A DNA stretch of 15,348 bases from an uncultured Anaerolineaceae bacterium. Its GTDB lineage: Bacteria; Chloroflexota; Anaerolineae; Anaerolineales; Anaerolineaceae. Shown piece by piece: positions 7,871 to 14,560 of the stretch (positions are counted from its first letter, which is position 1; each line of letters starts with the position of its first letter). A program made the position numbers and the translations under genes. The stretch is from the NCBI GenBank assembly GCA_937920255.1, contig CALDSL010000429.1, forward strand, positions 1 to 15,348. Reading direction: 5' to 3'. The notes below the pieces were generated by a model. It was given only the letters and a program-made list of their open reading frames with translations, was not told the origin of the DNA and did not search any database.

Positions 7871-9547
7871 ATGAAGCATGCAATGCCCCCCGCAGGGAAA
7901 AACGTTGTGGTCATCAGCCGCGCCCGCGAATTGGATTACACTCATGATTTCGCGTCGCTGCCGCCGGAATACGGTACGCCCGCTTATGAGCAGCGCGCGG
8001 ACGTGCGCGCCATCCGCGATGTGGTCTGGGAGAATCTGGCGCAGTTGGACGCGGAAATCCATTTCGGCGAGCGCATCCGCGGGCGAAAAATATTGATCAA
8101 GCCGAACCTGGTGACGGTGTTCCACGACCTGGGGATGCAGCGGCGCGATTTTCCCGAGACCACCGACCCGCGCGTGATCGACGCGGTGGTGCTCTACCTG
8201 CAGCAGTTCACCGCCGATATCCACATCGTCGAATCATCCGGGCGCGGCATGCCCACCTGGGCTTCTTTCCGCATCGCGGGGCTGGACCGGCTGGCGCGCG
8301 TGCGCAAGGTGAGGCTGGTGGCGCTGGAAGAACAGCCGGCCGACCGCTACCTGCTGCCGCGCGCGCGGGTGATGCGCGAAGTCGTGATCCCGCGTGTATT
8401 TAGCCAGGTGGTGCGCGGCGAGACGTTCTACATCTCGATGCCCAAGATGAAGACCAACCTGTACACCGGCGTGACGCTAGGCTTCAAGAACGCGATGGGC
8501 GTGTTGACCTATAATCTGCGCCAGCGCAACCACAACTATGACCTCGATCAGAAACTGGTTGATCTGCTTCACCTCCTCCAGGCTGATCTGACCATCATCG
8601 ACGGTATCGTCGGTGGGGAAGGCAACTGCCCCGCGCCGGTCGAGCCGGTGCATAGCCGGGTGATCGTCAGCGGCAATCACTGCGTGGAGACCGACCGCGC
8701 CGCCACGCGGTTGATGGGCTTCGACCCACGAGAGATTCCACTGTTGCGCATAGCCGATGAAAATGGCTTTTGCGACCCTCAAGTGCAGATTTTTGGCGAT
8801 CAGCGCGCCACGCCCTTCCGTCCGGCCGATCCTTCCCTGCTGGGCGAATGGATGCATCGCAATTACCCCAACGTCACCGTTCTGGTGGGGCACAGCCTCA
8901 ACGGCGCCCCCGCGCCGGACGAAAACGGGCGGTTGCGGCCGGAGCAGCTGTGCCAGATGGAAGGCGTCTGCCGCGGCGGCTGTTTGGCCACCACCCGCTA
9001 CGGGTTCGACATGCTGTATTACGAAGGTAAACCGCGCGATTTTTCGCTGACCGTGATCATCGGCGCGGGCGCCAACCATAACGGCCAGCCGCTTTACTAC
9101 GACGCGCAGGGCAAAGCCTCCACGCCGTCACAGATCGCCGCGCTGCCGGGGAAGAAATTGGCGGTTGGTTCCTGCGCGCGCGGGCTGAAGGGGATCGTTA
9201 ACGCGCACGTAGACGGGTGCATGCCATTTCCCAATTCGCCGCATATGCTACTGCATCAACTGAGCGGCACGGCCTGCGCCGTGGTTTCCCCGCGCAACAG
9301 GTTTCTCCTGCCGGCGTTGTTTGCCACCCTGCGCATGTGCGAGCGGCGCAAAGCGCTGCTGCGCGCCGGCCAGCGCATCGACGTGCCACCGGTCAGCGAG
9401 GACAGGCAGTACGAGCCGCGCGCTTTCACTCCCGAAGAACAGCACAGGGATTGGATCTACGAGCAGTTTGAGCCGCTCACGTCGCAGGAGATCAAATCGC
9501 TGTGCCGCGCGGAGAACCGCAGCATCCTGGCTACATTTTGGCCGTGA
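7871..9547 (+). CDS. DUF362-domain protein with Cys-containing C-terminal region
   Basis: A 558-residue protein, probably cytoplasmic: no signal peptide and no clear membrane segment are seen. The N-terminal half carries DUF362 hallmarks: KPNLV (77-81), HIVESSGRG (118-126), the MPKMKTN motif (190-196) and TLGFKNAMG (202-210). The biochemical role of DUF362 is not established; some members are linked to iron-sulphur or redox proteins. Beyond about residue 330 there is a region I do not recognise, with C361, C367 and C371 close together and C435 and C450 further on, which could bind metal or a cluster (inference). No ribosome-binding site precedes ATG 7871. TATAAT at 7856-7861 would put transcription start almost at the ATG, so a leaderless message is possible; ATG 7883 is an in-frame alternative. 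The metal-efflux promoter begins 8 bp after its stop, so the two units are separately controlled although adjacent. Confidence 0.85.
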   Translation: MKHAMPPAGKNVVVISRARELDYTHDFASLPPEYGTPAYEQRADVRAIRDVVWENLAQLDAEIHFGERIRGRKILIKPNLVTVFHDLGMQRRDFPETTDPRVIDAVVLYLQQFTADIHIVESSGRGMPTWASFRIAGLDRLARVRKVRLVALEEQPADRYLLPRARVMREVVIPRVFSQVVRGETFYISMPKMKTNLYTGVTLGFKNAMGVLTYNLRQRNHNYDLDQKLVDLLHLLQADLTIIDGIVGGEGNCPAPVEPVHSRVIVSGNHCVETDRAATRLMGFDPREIPLLRIADENGFCDPQVQIFGDQRATPFRPADPSLLGEWMHRNYPNVTVLVGHSLNGAPAPDENGRLRPEQLCQMEGVCRGGCLATTRYGFDMLYYEGKPRDFSLTVIIGAGANHNGQPLYYDAQGKASTPSQIAALPGKKLAVGSCARGLKGIVNAHVDGCMPFPNSPHMLLHQLSGTACAVVSPRNRFLLPALFATLRMCERRKALLRAGQRIDVPPVSEDRQYEPRAFTPEEQHRDWIYEQFEPLTSQEIKSLCRAENRSILATFWP

Positions 9548-9554
9548 GATTGGC

Positions 9555-9583
9555 TTGACAAGGCCGCAATGGGGGTGTATTAT
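9555..9583 (+). promoter_or_regulatory. Sigma70-type promoter of the metal-efflux operon
   Basis: A consensus -35 TTGACA (9555-9560) is separated by exactly 17 bp from TATTAT (9578-9583), a five-of-six match to the -10 box. The expected start point, near 9590, falls inside the palindrome that follows. Confidence 0.8.
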
Positions 9584-9585
9584 CA

Positions 9586-9615
9586 CCAATAGTTGAGCAA
9601 TCGTGCAACTATTGG
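9586..9615 (+). promoter_or_regulatory. Palindromic operator for the ArsR/SmtB-type repressor
   Basis: A perfect 10-bp inverted repeat, CCAATAGTTG (9586-9595) and CAACTATTGG (9606-9615), with a 10-base spacer. Read from 9588 to 9613 it has the 12-2-12 layout known for SmtB/CzrA-family operators, with TTGAGCA and TGCAA in the inner arms. It directly follows the -10 box, covers the expected transcription start, and its right edge overlaps the GGAG ribosome site (9614-9617) of the repressor gene. Repressor binding would therefore block initiation, with autoregulation and release by metal as the expected behaviour. Confidence 0.75.
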
Positions 9616-9624
9616 AGTGGCTGA

Positions 9625-9933
9625 ATGCAAAAAACCATCCTGACTACCCTGGACGAACAAACGGCCATGCGCATGGCCGTCCTATTTGATTCGCTCAGCG
9701 ACCCGACCCGGCTGCGGATTTTAGCCGCGCTGATGGACGGCGAAGTAAACGTGGGCGACCTGGTACAGCTTGTGGGTTTGTCAAAATCCGCGGTGTCGCA
9801 TCAACTGCGCGGCCTGCGTGATAAGCGCGTCATCCGCGCGCGTAAGCAGGGGCGGCAGGTATTCATCGCGTTGGACGATGAGCATATTGTCGAACTCTTC
9901 CAACGCGGTCTCGATCATGTTTGCCATGAATAA
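9625..9933 (+). CDS. ArsR/SmtB-family metal-sensing repressor with CzrA-like alpha-5 site
   Basis: A 102-residue winged-helix repressor of typical family length. The SDPTRLRILAAL segment (25-36) and the recognition helix SKSAVSHQLRGLRD (53-66) are standard for the family. The C-terminal helix carries D85-x-H87 and H98-xx-H101, the same spacing as the zinc/cobalt site of CzrA and SmtB (D-x-H, then H-xx-H/E from the partner subunit). The alpha-3 region EVNVGDL has no cysteine, so a CadC- or ArsR-type thiol site is absent. Zn, Co or Ni is therefore the likely inducer rather than Cd, Pb or As. GGAG lies 7 nt before ATG 9625. The gene is first in an operon with the P-type ATPase 24 bp downstream and lies directly after a strong promoter/operator. 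Confidence 0.92.
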   Translation: MQKTILTTLDEQTAMRMAVLFDSLSDPTRLRILAALMDGEVNVGDLVQLVGLSKSAVSHQLRGLRDKRVIRARKQGRQVFIALDDEHIVELFQRGLDHVCHE

Positions 9934-9957
9934 ATCTTTGTTAAAGAGGACACCTGT

Positions 9958-12372
9958 ATGACCGAAAAAGTCGTTGAAATTGCGATCCCCCTGCTGATGC
10001 CCGAGCAGGACCGTTGCGAACACTGCATCGGCCAGTTGCTCGAGCGTTTGCAGGCGCATCGAGGCATCATTCAAGCGCATTTGCATCACGATCACGAACC
10101 GGTCGACTTATGTATCCACTATGATCCCAATCTGGTGTCGCTGGCAGCCGTCCAGCGTATCGCGGAGATAACCGGCGCGGAACTGCGCAACGGGTACGAG
10201 CATGAAGAGATCCCCTTTGTGGGTTTGAATTCCGCGGACGCCGCCGTTACCCTGACCCAGGAATTGGAAGACCTGGAAGGGATGTTGCACGCCAGCGTCA
10301 GCTATGCCGCCGGGTTGACCTTTGTGGCTTACGATAAAAAAGTGCTCGGCCTGGAGCAGATCAAGCAGACCATGCAGCGCTACGGCGCGCGCCTCATCGC
10401 TCCCACCGCTCCAGAGGCTTTGGGCGAACCGGAAGAAGCGCAGGATCATGCCAGGATCCCCTATTTTCTGCCCCAGTGGATCCAGGAACGCTTCGAACTG
10501 ATCCTCGTAGCGGTGGGGGGTCTCTTCCTGCTGGCCGGTTGGGTGGGGGAACAGTTTCTTGGTATGCCTGCTACTGTATCTCTGGTCCTGTTTCTACTTT
10601 CTTACGCTGCCAGCGGTTATGATACCGCGCACCATGCTCTTCCGGGGCTGCTGCGCGGCAAGTTCGACACCGATACCCTGATGCTGGCGGCAGCCATTGG
10701 CGCGGGGATCCTGGGCGAGTGGGCTGAAGGCGCGTTCCTGTTGTTCTTGTTCGGCGTGGGCCATGCCGGCGAGCATTACGCCCTCGACCGCGCGCGCAAC
10801 GCAATCAACGCGCTGGGCGAGTTGATGCCTAAAACTGCCCGCGTGCGGCGCGGTGATCAAATCATCGAAACACCGGTTGACCGGCTTGCCCTCGACGATG
10901 TGGTTGTGGTGCGGCCCGGCGATCGCATTCCGGTGGACGGCGTGGTAACCCGGGGCTCCAGCGCGGTAGATCAAAGCCCGATCACCGGCGAGTCGGTTCC
11001 GGTGCAGAAGAATAAACAGGATGAGGTGTTTGCCGGGACGATCAATCAGGAAGCGGCGCTTGAGGTGCAGGTGACGCACCTGGCGGCCGACACCACCCTC
11101 AGCCGGGTGACCAGGATGGTGGCGGAAGCGCAGGCGCAGCAAAGCCCCACCCAGCAGTTCACCGAACGCTTTACCGCGCGCTTTGTCCCGACGGTCTTGA
11201 TTCTGGTTGTGCTCGTGGCGGCGGTGCCACCCCTGGCGGGCTGGCTGCCGTTTTCCGAAAGCTTTTACCGCGCCATGCTGCTGCTGGTGGCCGCATCGCC
11301 GTGCGCGCTGGCGGTTGGTACGCCGGCGGCCGTGCTGTCGGCCATCGCCCGCGCGGCGCGCAATGGGGTGCTGATCAAAGGCGGGGTGCACCTGGAAAAT
11401 CTGGGCCGGCTGGGTGTGATCGCCTTTGACAAGACCGGCACGCTGACCGAAGGTCGCTTTCAGGTCACGGATGTGATCCCTATAAACGGCGCCAAACCGG
11501 AAGAGGTGATGCGCGTGGCGGCCGCCGTCGAGCAGCAGTCCAACCATCCCCTGGCGCTGGCGGTAGTGCGCGCCGCGCGCGAGCAAAGGCTGGCGCTCCC
11601 GCCGGTGGATGGGCTGGAGAATATCCCGGGCCAGGGCGTGCGCAGCCAGGTCGACGGTCAGCCGGTGTGGGTTGGCTCGCTCAAGCTGTTCGAAGACAAC
11701 CACCCAGAGGCGGCGCATGATAGCCTGCGTCAGAAGATGGCGAACCTGGAAAAGACCGGCCGCACGACGATGGCCGTCAGCCGCAACGGCGCGTTCTTGG
11801 GCGTGCTGGCGCTATCCGACGTGCCCCGGCCGGCAGTGGCCAGCGTGCTCTCTCGCCTGCGCAAACTGGGCGTTCAGCGGCTGGTGATGCTCACTGGCGA
11901 TAACCGCGCTGCCGCGGAACACATTGCCCAGGCGGTGGGCGTGACCGATGTACAGGCCTCGCTCCTCCCCGAGGATAAACTGGACGCGATCCAGGACCTG
12001 CAGAAATCGCATGGGGCGGTGGCAATGATTGGCGATGGGGTCAACGATGCCCCGGCGCTGGCGACCGCCACGGTCGGGATCGCGATGGGCGGCGCGGGCA
12101 CCGCGGTTGCCCTGGAGACAGCGGACGTGGCCCTGATGGCCGACGATTTGAGCAAGCTGCCGTTTGCGGTGGGTCTCAGCCGCGCCAGCCGGGCGATCAT
12201 CCAGCAGAACCTCATCATTGCGCTCGGGGTGATCGTGATGCTGATCGTCACCTCGGTGTTGGGGCTGGTGCAGCTCGGCTGGGCAGTCGTCGCCCATGAG
12301 GGCAGTACGGTTCTGGTGGCCGTGAATGCGCTGCGCCTGTTGGGTTACCGCCTCCCGGAAGAAGCCGCTTGA
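9958..12372 (+). CDS. P1B-type heavy-metal-exporting ATPase, P1B-4-like (SPC / HEGST)
   Basis: An 804-residue inner-membrane pump that exports divalent metal using ATP. The catalytic machinery is complete: TGES 343-346, phosphorylated D491 in DKTGT, HP 530-531, GDGVND 692-697. The membrane metal site is S447-P448-C449 rather than CPC, and the last helix has HEGST (780-784). Together these mark the P1B-4 group, whose members export Co, Fe, Zn or Ni. The N-terminus has two ferredoxin-like segments: the first (about 5-75) has C20-E-H-C23 and a His cluster (H41, H43, H44, H46); the second (about 92-148) has no cysteine. An N-terminal pair like this is unusual, because P1B-4 pumps mostly lack soluble metal-binding domains. 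AGAGGA lies 7 nt before the ATG. It is co-transcribed with the upstream metal repressor. The exact metal cannot be fixed from sequence. Confidence 0.93.
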   Translation: MTEKVVEIAIPLLMPEQDRCEHCIGQLLERLQAHRGIIQAHLHHDHEPVDLCIHYDPNLVSLAAVQRIAEITGAELRNGYEHEEIPFVGLNSADAAVTLTQELEDLEGMLHASVSYAAGLTFVAYDKKVLGLEQIKQTMQRYGARLIAPTAPEALGEPEEAQDHARIPYFLPQWIQERFELILVAVGGLFLLAGWVGEQFLGMPATVSLVLFLLSYAASGYDTAHHALPGLLRGKFDTDTLMLAAAIGAGILGEWAEGAFLLFLFGVGHAGEHYALDRARNAINALGELMPKTARVRRGDQIIETPVDRLALDDVVVVRPGDRIPVDGVVTRGSSAVDQSPITGESVPVQKNKQDEVFAGTINQEAALEVQVTHLAADTTLSRVTRMVAEAQAQQSPTQQFTERFTARFVPTVLILVVLVAAVPPLAGWLPFSESFYRAMLLLVAASPCALAVGTPAAVLSAIARAARNGVLIKGGVHLENLGRLGVIAFDKTGTLTEGRFQVTDVIPINGAKPEEVMRVAAAVEQQSNHPLALAVVRAAREQRLALPPVDGLENIPGQGVRSQVDGQPVWVGSLKLFEDNHPEAAHDSLRQKMANLEKTGRTTMAVSRNGAFLGVLALSDVPRPAVASVLSRLRKLGVQRLVMLTGDNRAAAEHIAQAVGVTDVQASLLPEDKLDAIQDLQKSHGAVAMIGDGVNDAPALATATVGIAMGGAGTAVALETADVALMADDLSKLPFAVGLSRASRAIIQQNLIIALGVIVMLIVTSVLGLVQLGWAVVAHEGSTVLVAVNALRLLGYRLPEEAA

Positions 12373-12378
12373 TCTAAA

Positions 12379-14211
12379 TTACGGGTTGGATCTGACAGCT
12401 TCCGAACTGAATAATTTGGTCCAGGTCTTGGGGCCGACCAGGCCATCCACCGCCAGGTTGTTGCGCGCTTGGAAACTGCGTACCGCGGCATCGGTCATCC
12501 GGCCAAAAATTCCGTCTCGCGCGCCGACTTGTGTGTACCCCAGCTCGTACAGGCGCTGTTGCATCATGCGAACATCCTCGCCCTGCATCGGCGGATCGGT
12601 CAGGTACAGGTTGCGCGAAAACACCTGGGTTGGGGTGACGGAGGGCGTGAGCGATGGCAGCGCGGCAGGCGTGGGGACCACTGCGCCGGCCGGCAGGCAG
12701 GCTGGCGCCGGCGCCAGACCGGTTTGCGCCGCAGCGAACTCGAATTCCTTCAGCGCGGCGCCTGTACCGCGGAGGATTTCATTCGGGAGCGTGTTCGGAC
12801 GGCTGCCAAGCGTGACGATCGCACCGACCTTGCCCGGCGCGAGCCTGATCAGCCCGAGCTTTTCCCCGCCATCGGCAATCTTCGCGATCCAGGCCGAATA
12901 GCTCTCCGATGTATTGCTGCCCACCTGGTTCGTCAGTCCGGAAACCAGGATTTGCTTGTTGTCCAGCGGCAGGATCGCCATCACCTCGCTGTCCGGCACC
13001 CCTGGCAGATTATAGCCGGTCGTTTTTTCCCAAACCAGCCGGCCGTATGCGTCCAGTTTCGCCAACCAATAGACGGCGGTTTTCTCCCAGGTCTCTCCAG
13101 CCAGCAGCAGCCCGCCGTCAGGGCTGTCGGCCGCGGCATTGATCTTCACCATGCCGCGGCTCGAGGGGATCACCTGCTGCCAGGTCATGCTGCCACCGGA
13201 CGTAAGCCGCACGAGCACCGGATCGTTGCTTTCCACCGTGCTCAGCGTAACCAGATAGCCTTTCTTCAGAAAAAAGATATCACCGAGTGACTCTCCATAC
13301 GGGGAAAGCCTTAACGTCGTCTGCCACGACATCCCACCGCCGGCATTGACCTTCATCAGCCACAGGTCGTAATCGGATCCGAGTTGTTCATAATAATGCG
13401 TTCCAACCAGCAAGGCGCCGCCGTCTCCGGTGGATTTCAAATATTCGAGGGTTTCATCCCCCACCAGCCGGCCATACACCCGCTGGACGGACTGCCCGTC
13501 CGGCAAGACTTTGATCACCTTGATATCGGTATACTGCGGCGCGTAATAGACAGACATATCAGTGTATCCGCCCGCATAGGCAAAAAGCGCGCCTCCATCG
13601 CTGGTGGTTGTGGCCAGCCCACCAAAATCCTTGACCTCGACCTGCCACAACGGCGTTTGCATATCGCGATAGCGGGTTACTTTGGGTCCGTTCATGATGG
13701 TAAAGCTGCCGTCGCCGGACGGCAGATACCAGGGCACGCCGGTGGCATGCACGATCGTACCATCCAGTCCAATTTCCACATTCAAGTAGGTGAACTCCAG
13801 CAGGATGTTGCCATTGGGCGCCAATTGTACCTGACCCAACCGCACGCCGTACACGTTTTGCCAGAGCAGCGTGCCTGCGGGATCCATTTTCGCCAGCCAG
13901 GTGCCGTCGTTCTTATCCAACTGCCCGCGCAGCAGGAAGTTCCCGTCCGGCAGCGGCAGGATGCGGTCGATAAAAGTCGAATCCGGCAAATACGCCAGCG
14001 AGAACGGTGTGTTGGGCAGGCAGATCTCCGGCGTTGGAGTCGCCGCAAGCAATGGTGCCGGCGTTCCGGTCACCGCGGGCAGAGCAGATGCTAGTCGAGG
14101 TGCCGCGGCCTCCGGTATCTGTCCGGCGGGCAACCCGGTGGCAGCCATGCTGACCGTGAGAACCACCAGCGAACAGAGAGCGAGGATCAAGCCAGTACGT
14201 CTGTGATTCAT
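12379..14211 (-). CDS. Exported beta-propeller-like protein with C-terminal peptidoglycan-binding domain
   Basis: A 610-residue protein. The N-terminus is basic then hydrophobic (MNHRRTGLILALCSLVVLTV), a likely signal peptide or membrane anchor, followed by an Ala/Pro/Thr-rich stretch to about 62. The middle (about 65-505) has recurring blade-like units of the form WLAKMDPAGTLLWQ, LWLMKVNAGGGMSWQ, LVRLTSGGSMTWQ and WLAKLDAYGRLVWE, suggesting a beta-propeller. A Pro/Thr linker leads to a PG_binding_1 domain (about 535-604) with the typical MMQQRLYELGY and GIFGRMTDAAVRSFQ elements and DGLVGPKTW. The likely place is the cell surface or wall; no catalytic domain is seen. The frame is open up to 14517, but ATG 14211 is chosen because GGAG precedes it by 5 nt and the signal sequence starts there. 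It converges on the P-type ATPase with only 6 bp between stop codons and no visible terminator. Confidence 0.87.
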   Translation of the reverse strand: MNHRRTGLILALCSLVVLTVSMAATGLPAGQIPEAAAPRLASALPAVTGTPAPLLAATPTPEICLPNTPFSLAYLPDSTFIDRILPLPDGNFLLRGQLDKNDGTWLAKMDPAGTLLWQNVYGVRLGQVQLAPNGNILLEFTYLNVEIGLDGTIVHATGVPWYLPSGDGSFTIMNGPKVTRYRDMQTPLWQVEVKDFGGLATTTSDGGALFAYAGGYTDMSVYYAPQYTDIKVIKVLPDGQSVQRVYGRLVGDETLEYLKSTGDGGALLVGTHYYEQLGSDYDLWLMKVNAGGGMSWQTTLRLSPYGESLGDIFFLKKGYLVTLSTVESNDPVLVRLTSGGSMTWQQVIPSSRGMVKINAAADSPDGGLLLAGETWEKTAVYWLAKLDAYGRLVWEKTTGYNLPGVPDSEVMAILPLDNKQILVSGLTNQVGSNTSESYSAWIAKIADGGEKLGLIRLAPGKVGAIVTLGSRPNTLPNEILRGTGAALKEFEFAAAQTGLAPAPACLPAGAVVPTPAALPSLTPSVTPTQVFSRNLYLTDPPMQGEDVRMMQQRLYELGYTQVGARDGIFGRMTDAAVRSFQARNNLAVDGLVGPKTWTKLFSSEAVRSNP

Positions 14212-14543
14212 GGCCACTCCATCGGCAACACAGGAACCTATGCAAAACGAGCACGCAAACCAGCATGTTGACAGCCTGCGGCCAGGCTCAAAGGAGAGGT
14301 ATGGAAGAGGTGATCTTTTGGGTTGCATAGAGTATACAAAAATACCGCCGGAAAACCAAACGCCAGGGTGGCGGGATTCGTCCTTCCGCTGAGGCAAACC
14401 TGCGCGTTCATGTGTGCCCAAACGGAACCGCCATAAACAACGTATAATTAAATATGGGATATCACTCCTGACCGGGGAAGAACCGATGAGTGAGCACAAA
14501 TCAAGCCTTCGTAGCAAAAATCCATATTGTGAGAAATTGACCC
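14212..14543. other. Divergent intergenic region between the exported protein and the antiporter
   Basis: About 330 bp without a large gene. For the minus-strand gene it holds the ribosome site, a small hairpin at 14273-14288 and the promoter candidate at 14331-14359. For the plus strand, TATAAT at 14443-14448 is a plausible -10 box but has no TTGACA-like partner at 16-18 bp. A 24-codon ORF starts at 14486 and runs into the antiporter gene. No RNA gene, riboswitch fold or repeat was recognised. Confidence 0.6.
14331..14359 (-). promoter_or_regulatory. Candidate promoter of the exported propeller/PG-binding protein
   Basis: On the minus strand, TATACT (plus-strand 14331-14336) is a good -10 match, and TTGGTT (14354-14359) sits 17 bp upstream as a weak -35. 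This would leave a leader of about 110 bases before ATG 14211, including a perfect 6-bp hairpin (AGCCTG 14273-14278 with CAGGCT 14283-14288). It was found by eye only. Confidence 0.35.
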
Positions 14544-14560
14544 ATGCCCGGGTTGGTTGA
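14486..14560 (+). CDS. Possible 24-codon upstream ORF overlapping the antiporter start
   Basis: ATG 14486 is preceded by GGGGAAG (14474-14480) at 5 nt, a better ribosome site than that of the antiporter. The ORF encodes MSEHKSSLRSKNPYCEKLTHARVG and stops at TGA 14558-14560, 17 bases inside the antiporter gene in a different frame. Terminating ribosomes could restart at ATG 14544, so it may couple or restrict antiporter translation. The peptide is unrecognised, and a chance ORF remains quite possible. Confidence 0.25.
   Translation: MSEHKSSLRSKNPYCEKLTHARVG

Noticed and set aside
8477..9079. Minus-strand open frame of 200 codons inside the DUF362 gene
   Set aside because: It is a shadow of a GC-rich gene; the plus frame carries the family motifs.
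11296..11304. SPC instead of CPC in the pump as a sequencing error or inactivation
   Set aside because: SPC together with HEGST in the last helix is the normal P1B-4 signature, and all other catalytic motifs are intact.
10594..11718. Minus-strand open frame of 374 codons inside the P-type ATPase gene
   Set aside because: His/Arg/Gln-rich antisense translation with no motif, while the plus frame holds all P-type ATPase catalytic motifs.
14301..14330. Nine-codon ORF after AAGGAGAGG as a leader peptide
   Set aside because: It lies 200 bp from the antiporter, has no adjacent attenuator-like alternative hairpins or biased codons, and overlaps the promoter region of the opposite gene. Chance is the simpler explanation.
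14212..14517. N-terminal extension of the exported protein by 102 codons to 14517
   Set aside because: The extension would bury the signal peptide, crosses the candidate promoter and has no good start. ATG 14211 has GGAG at 5 nt.
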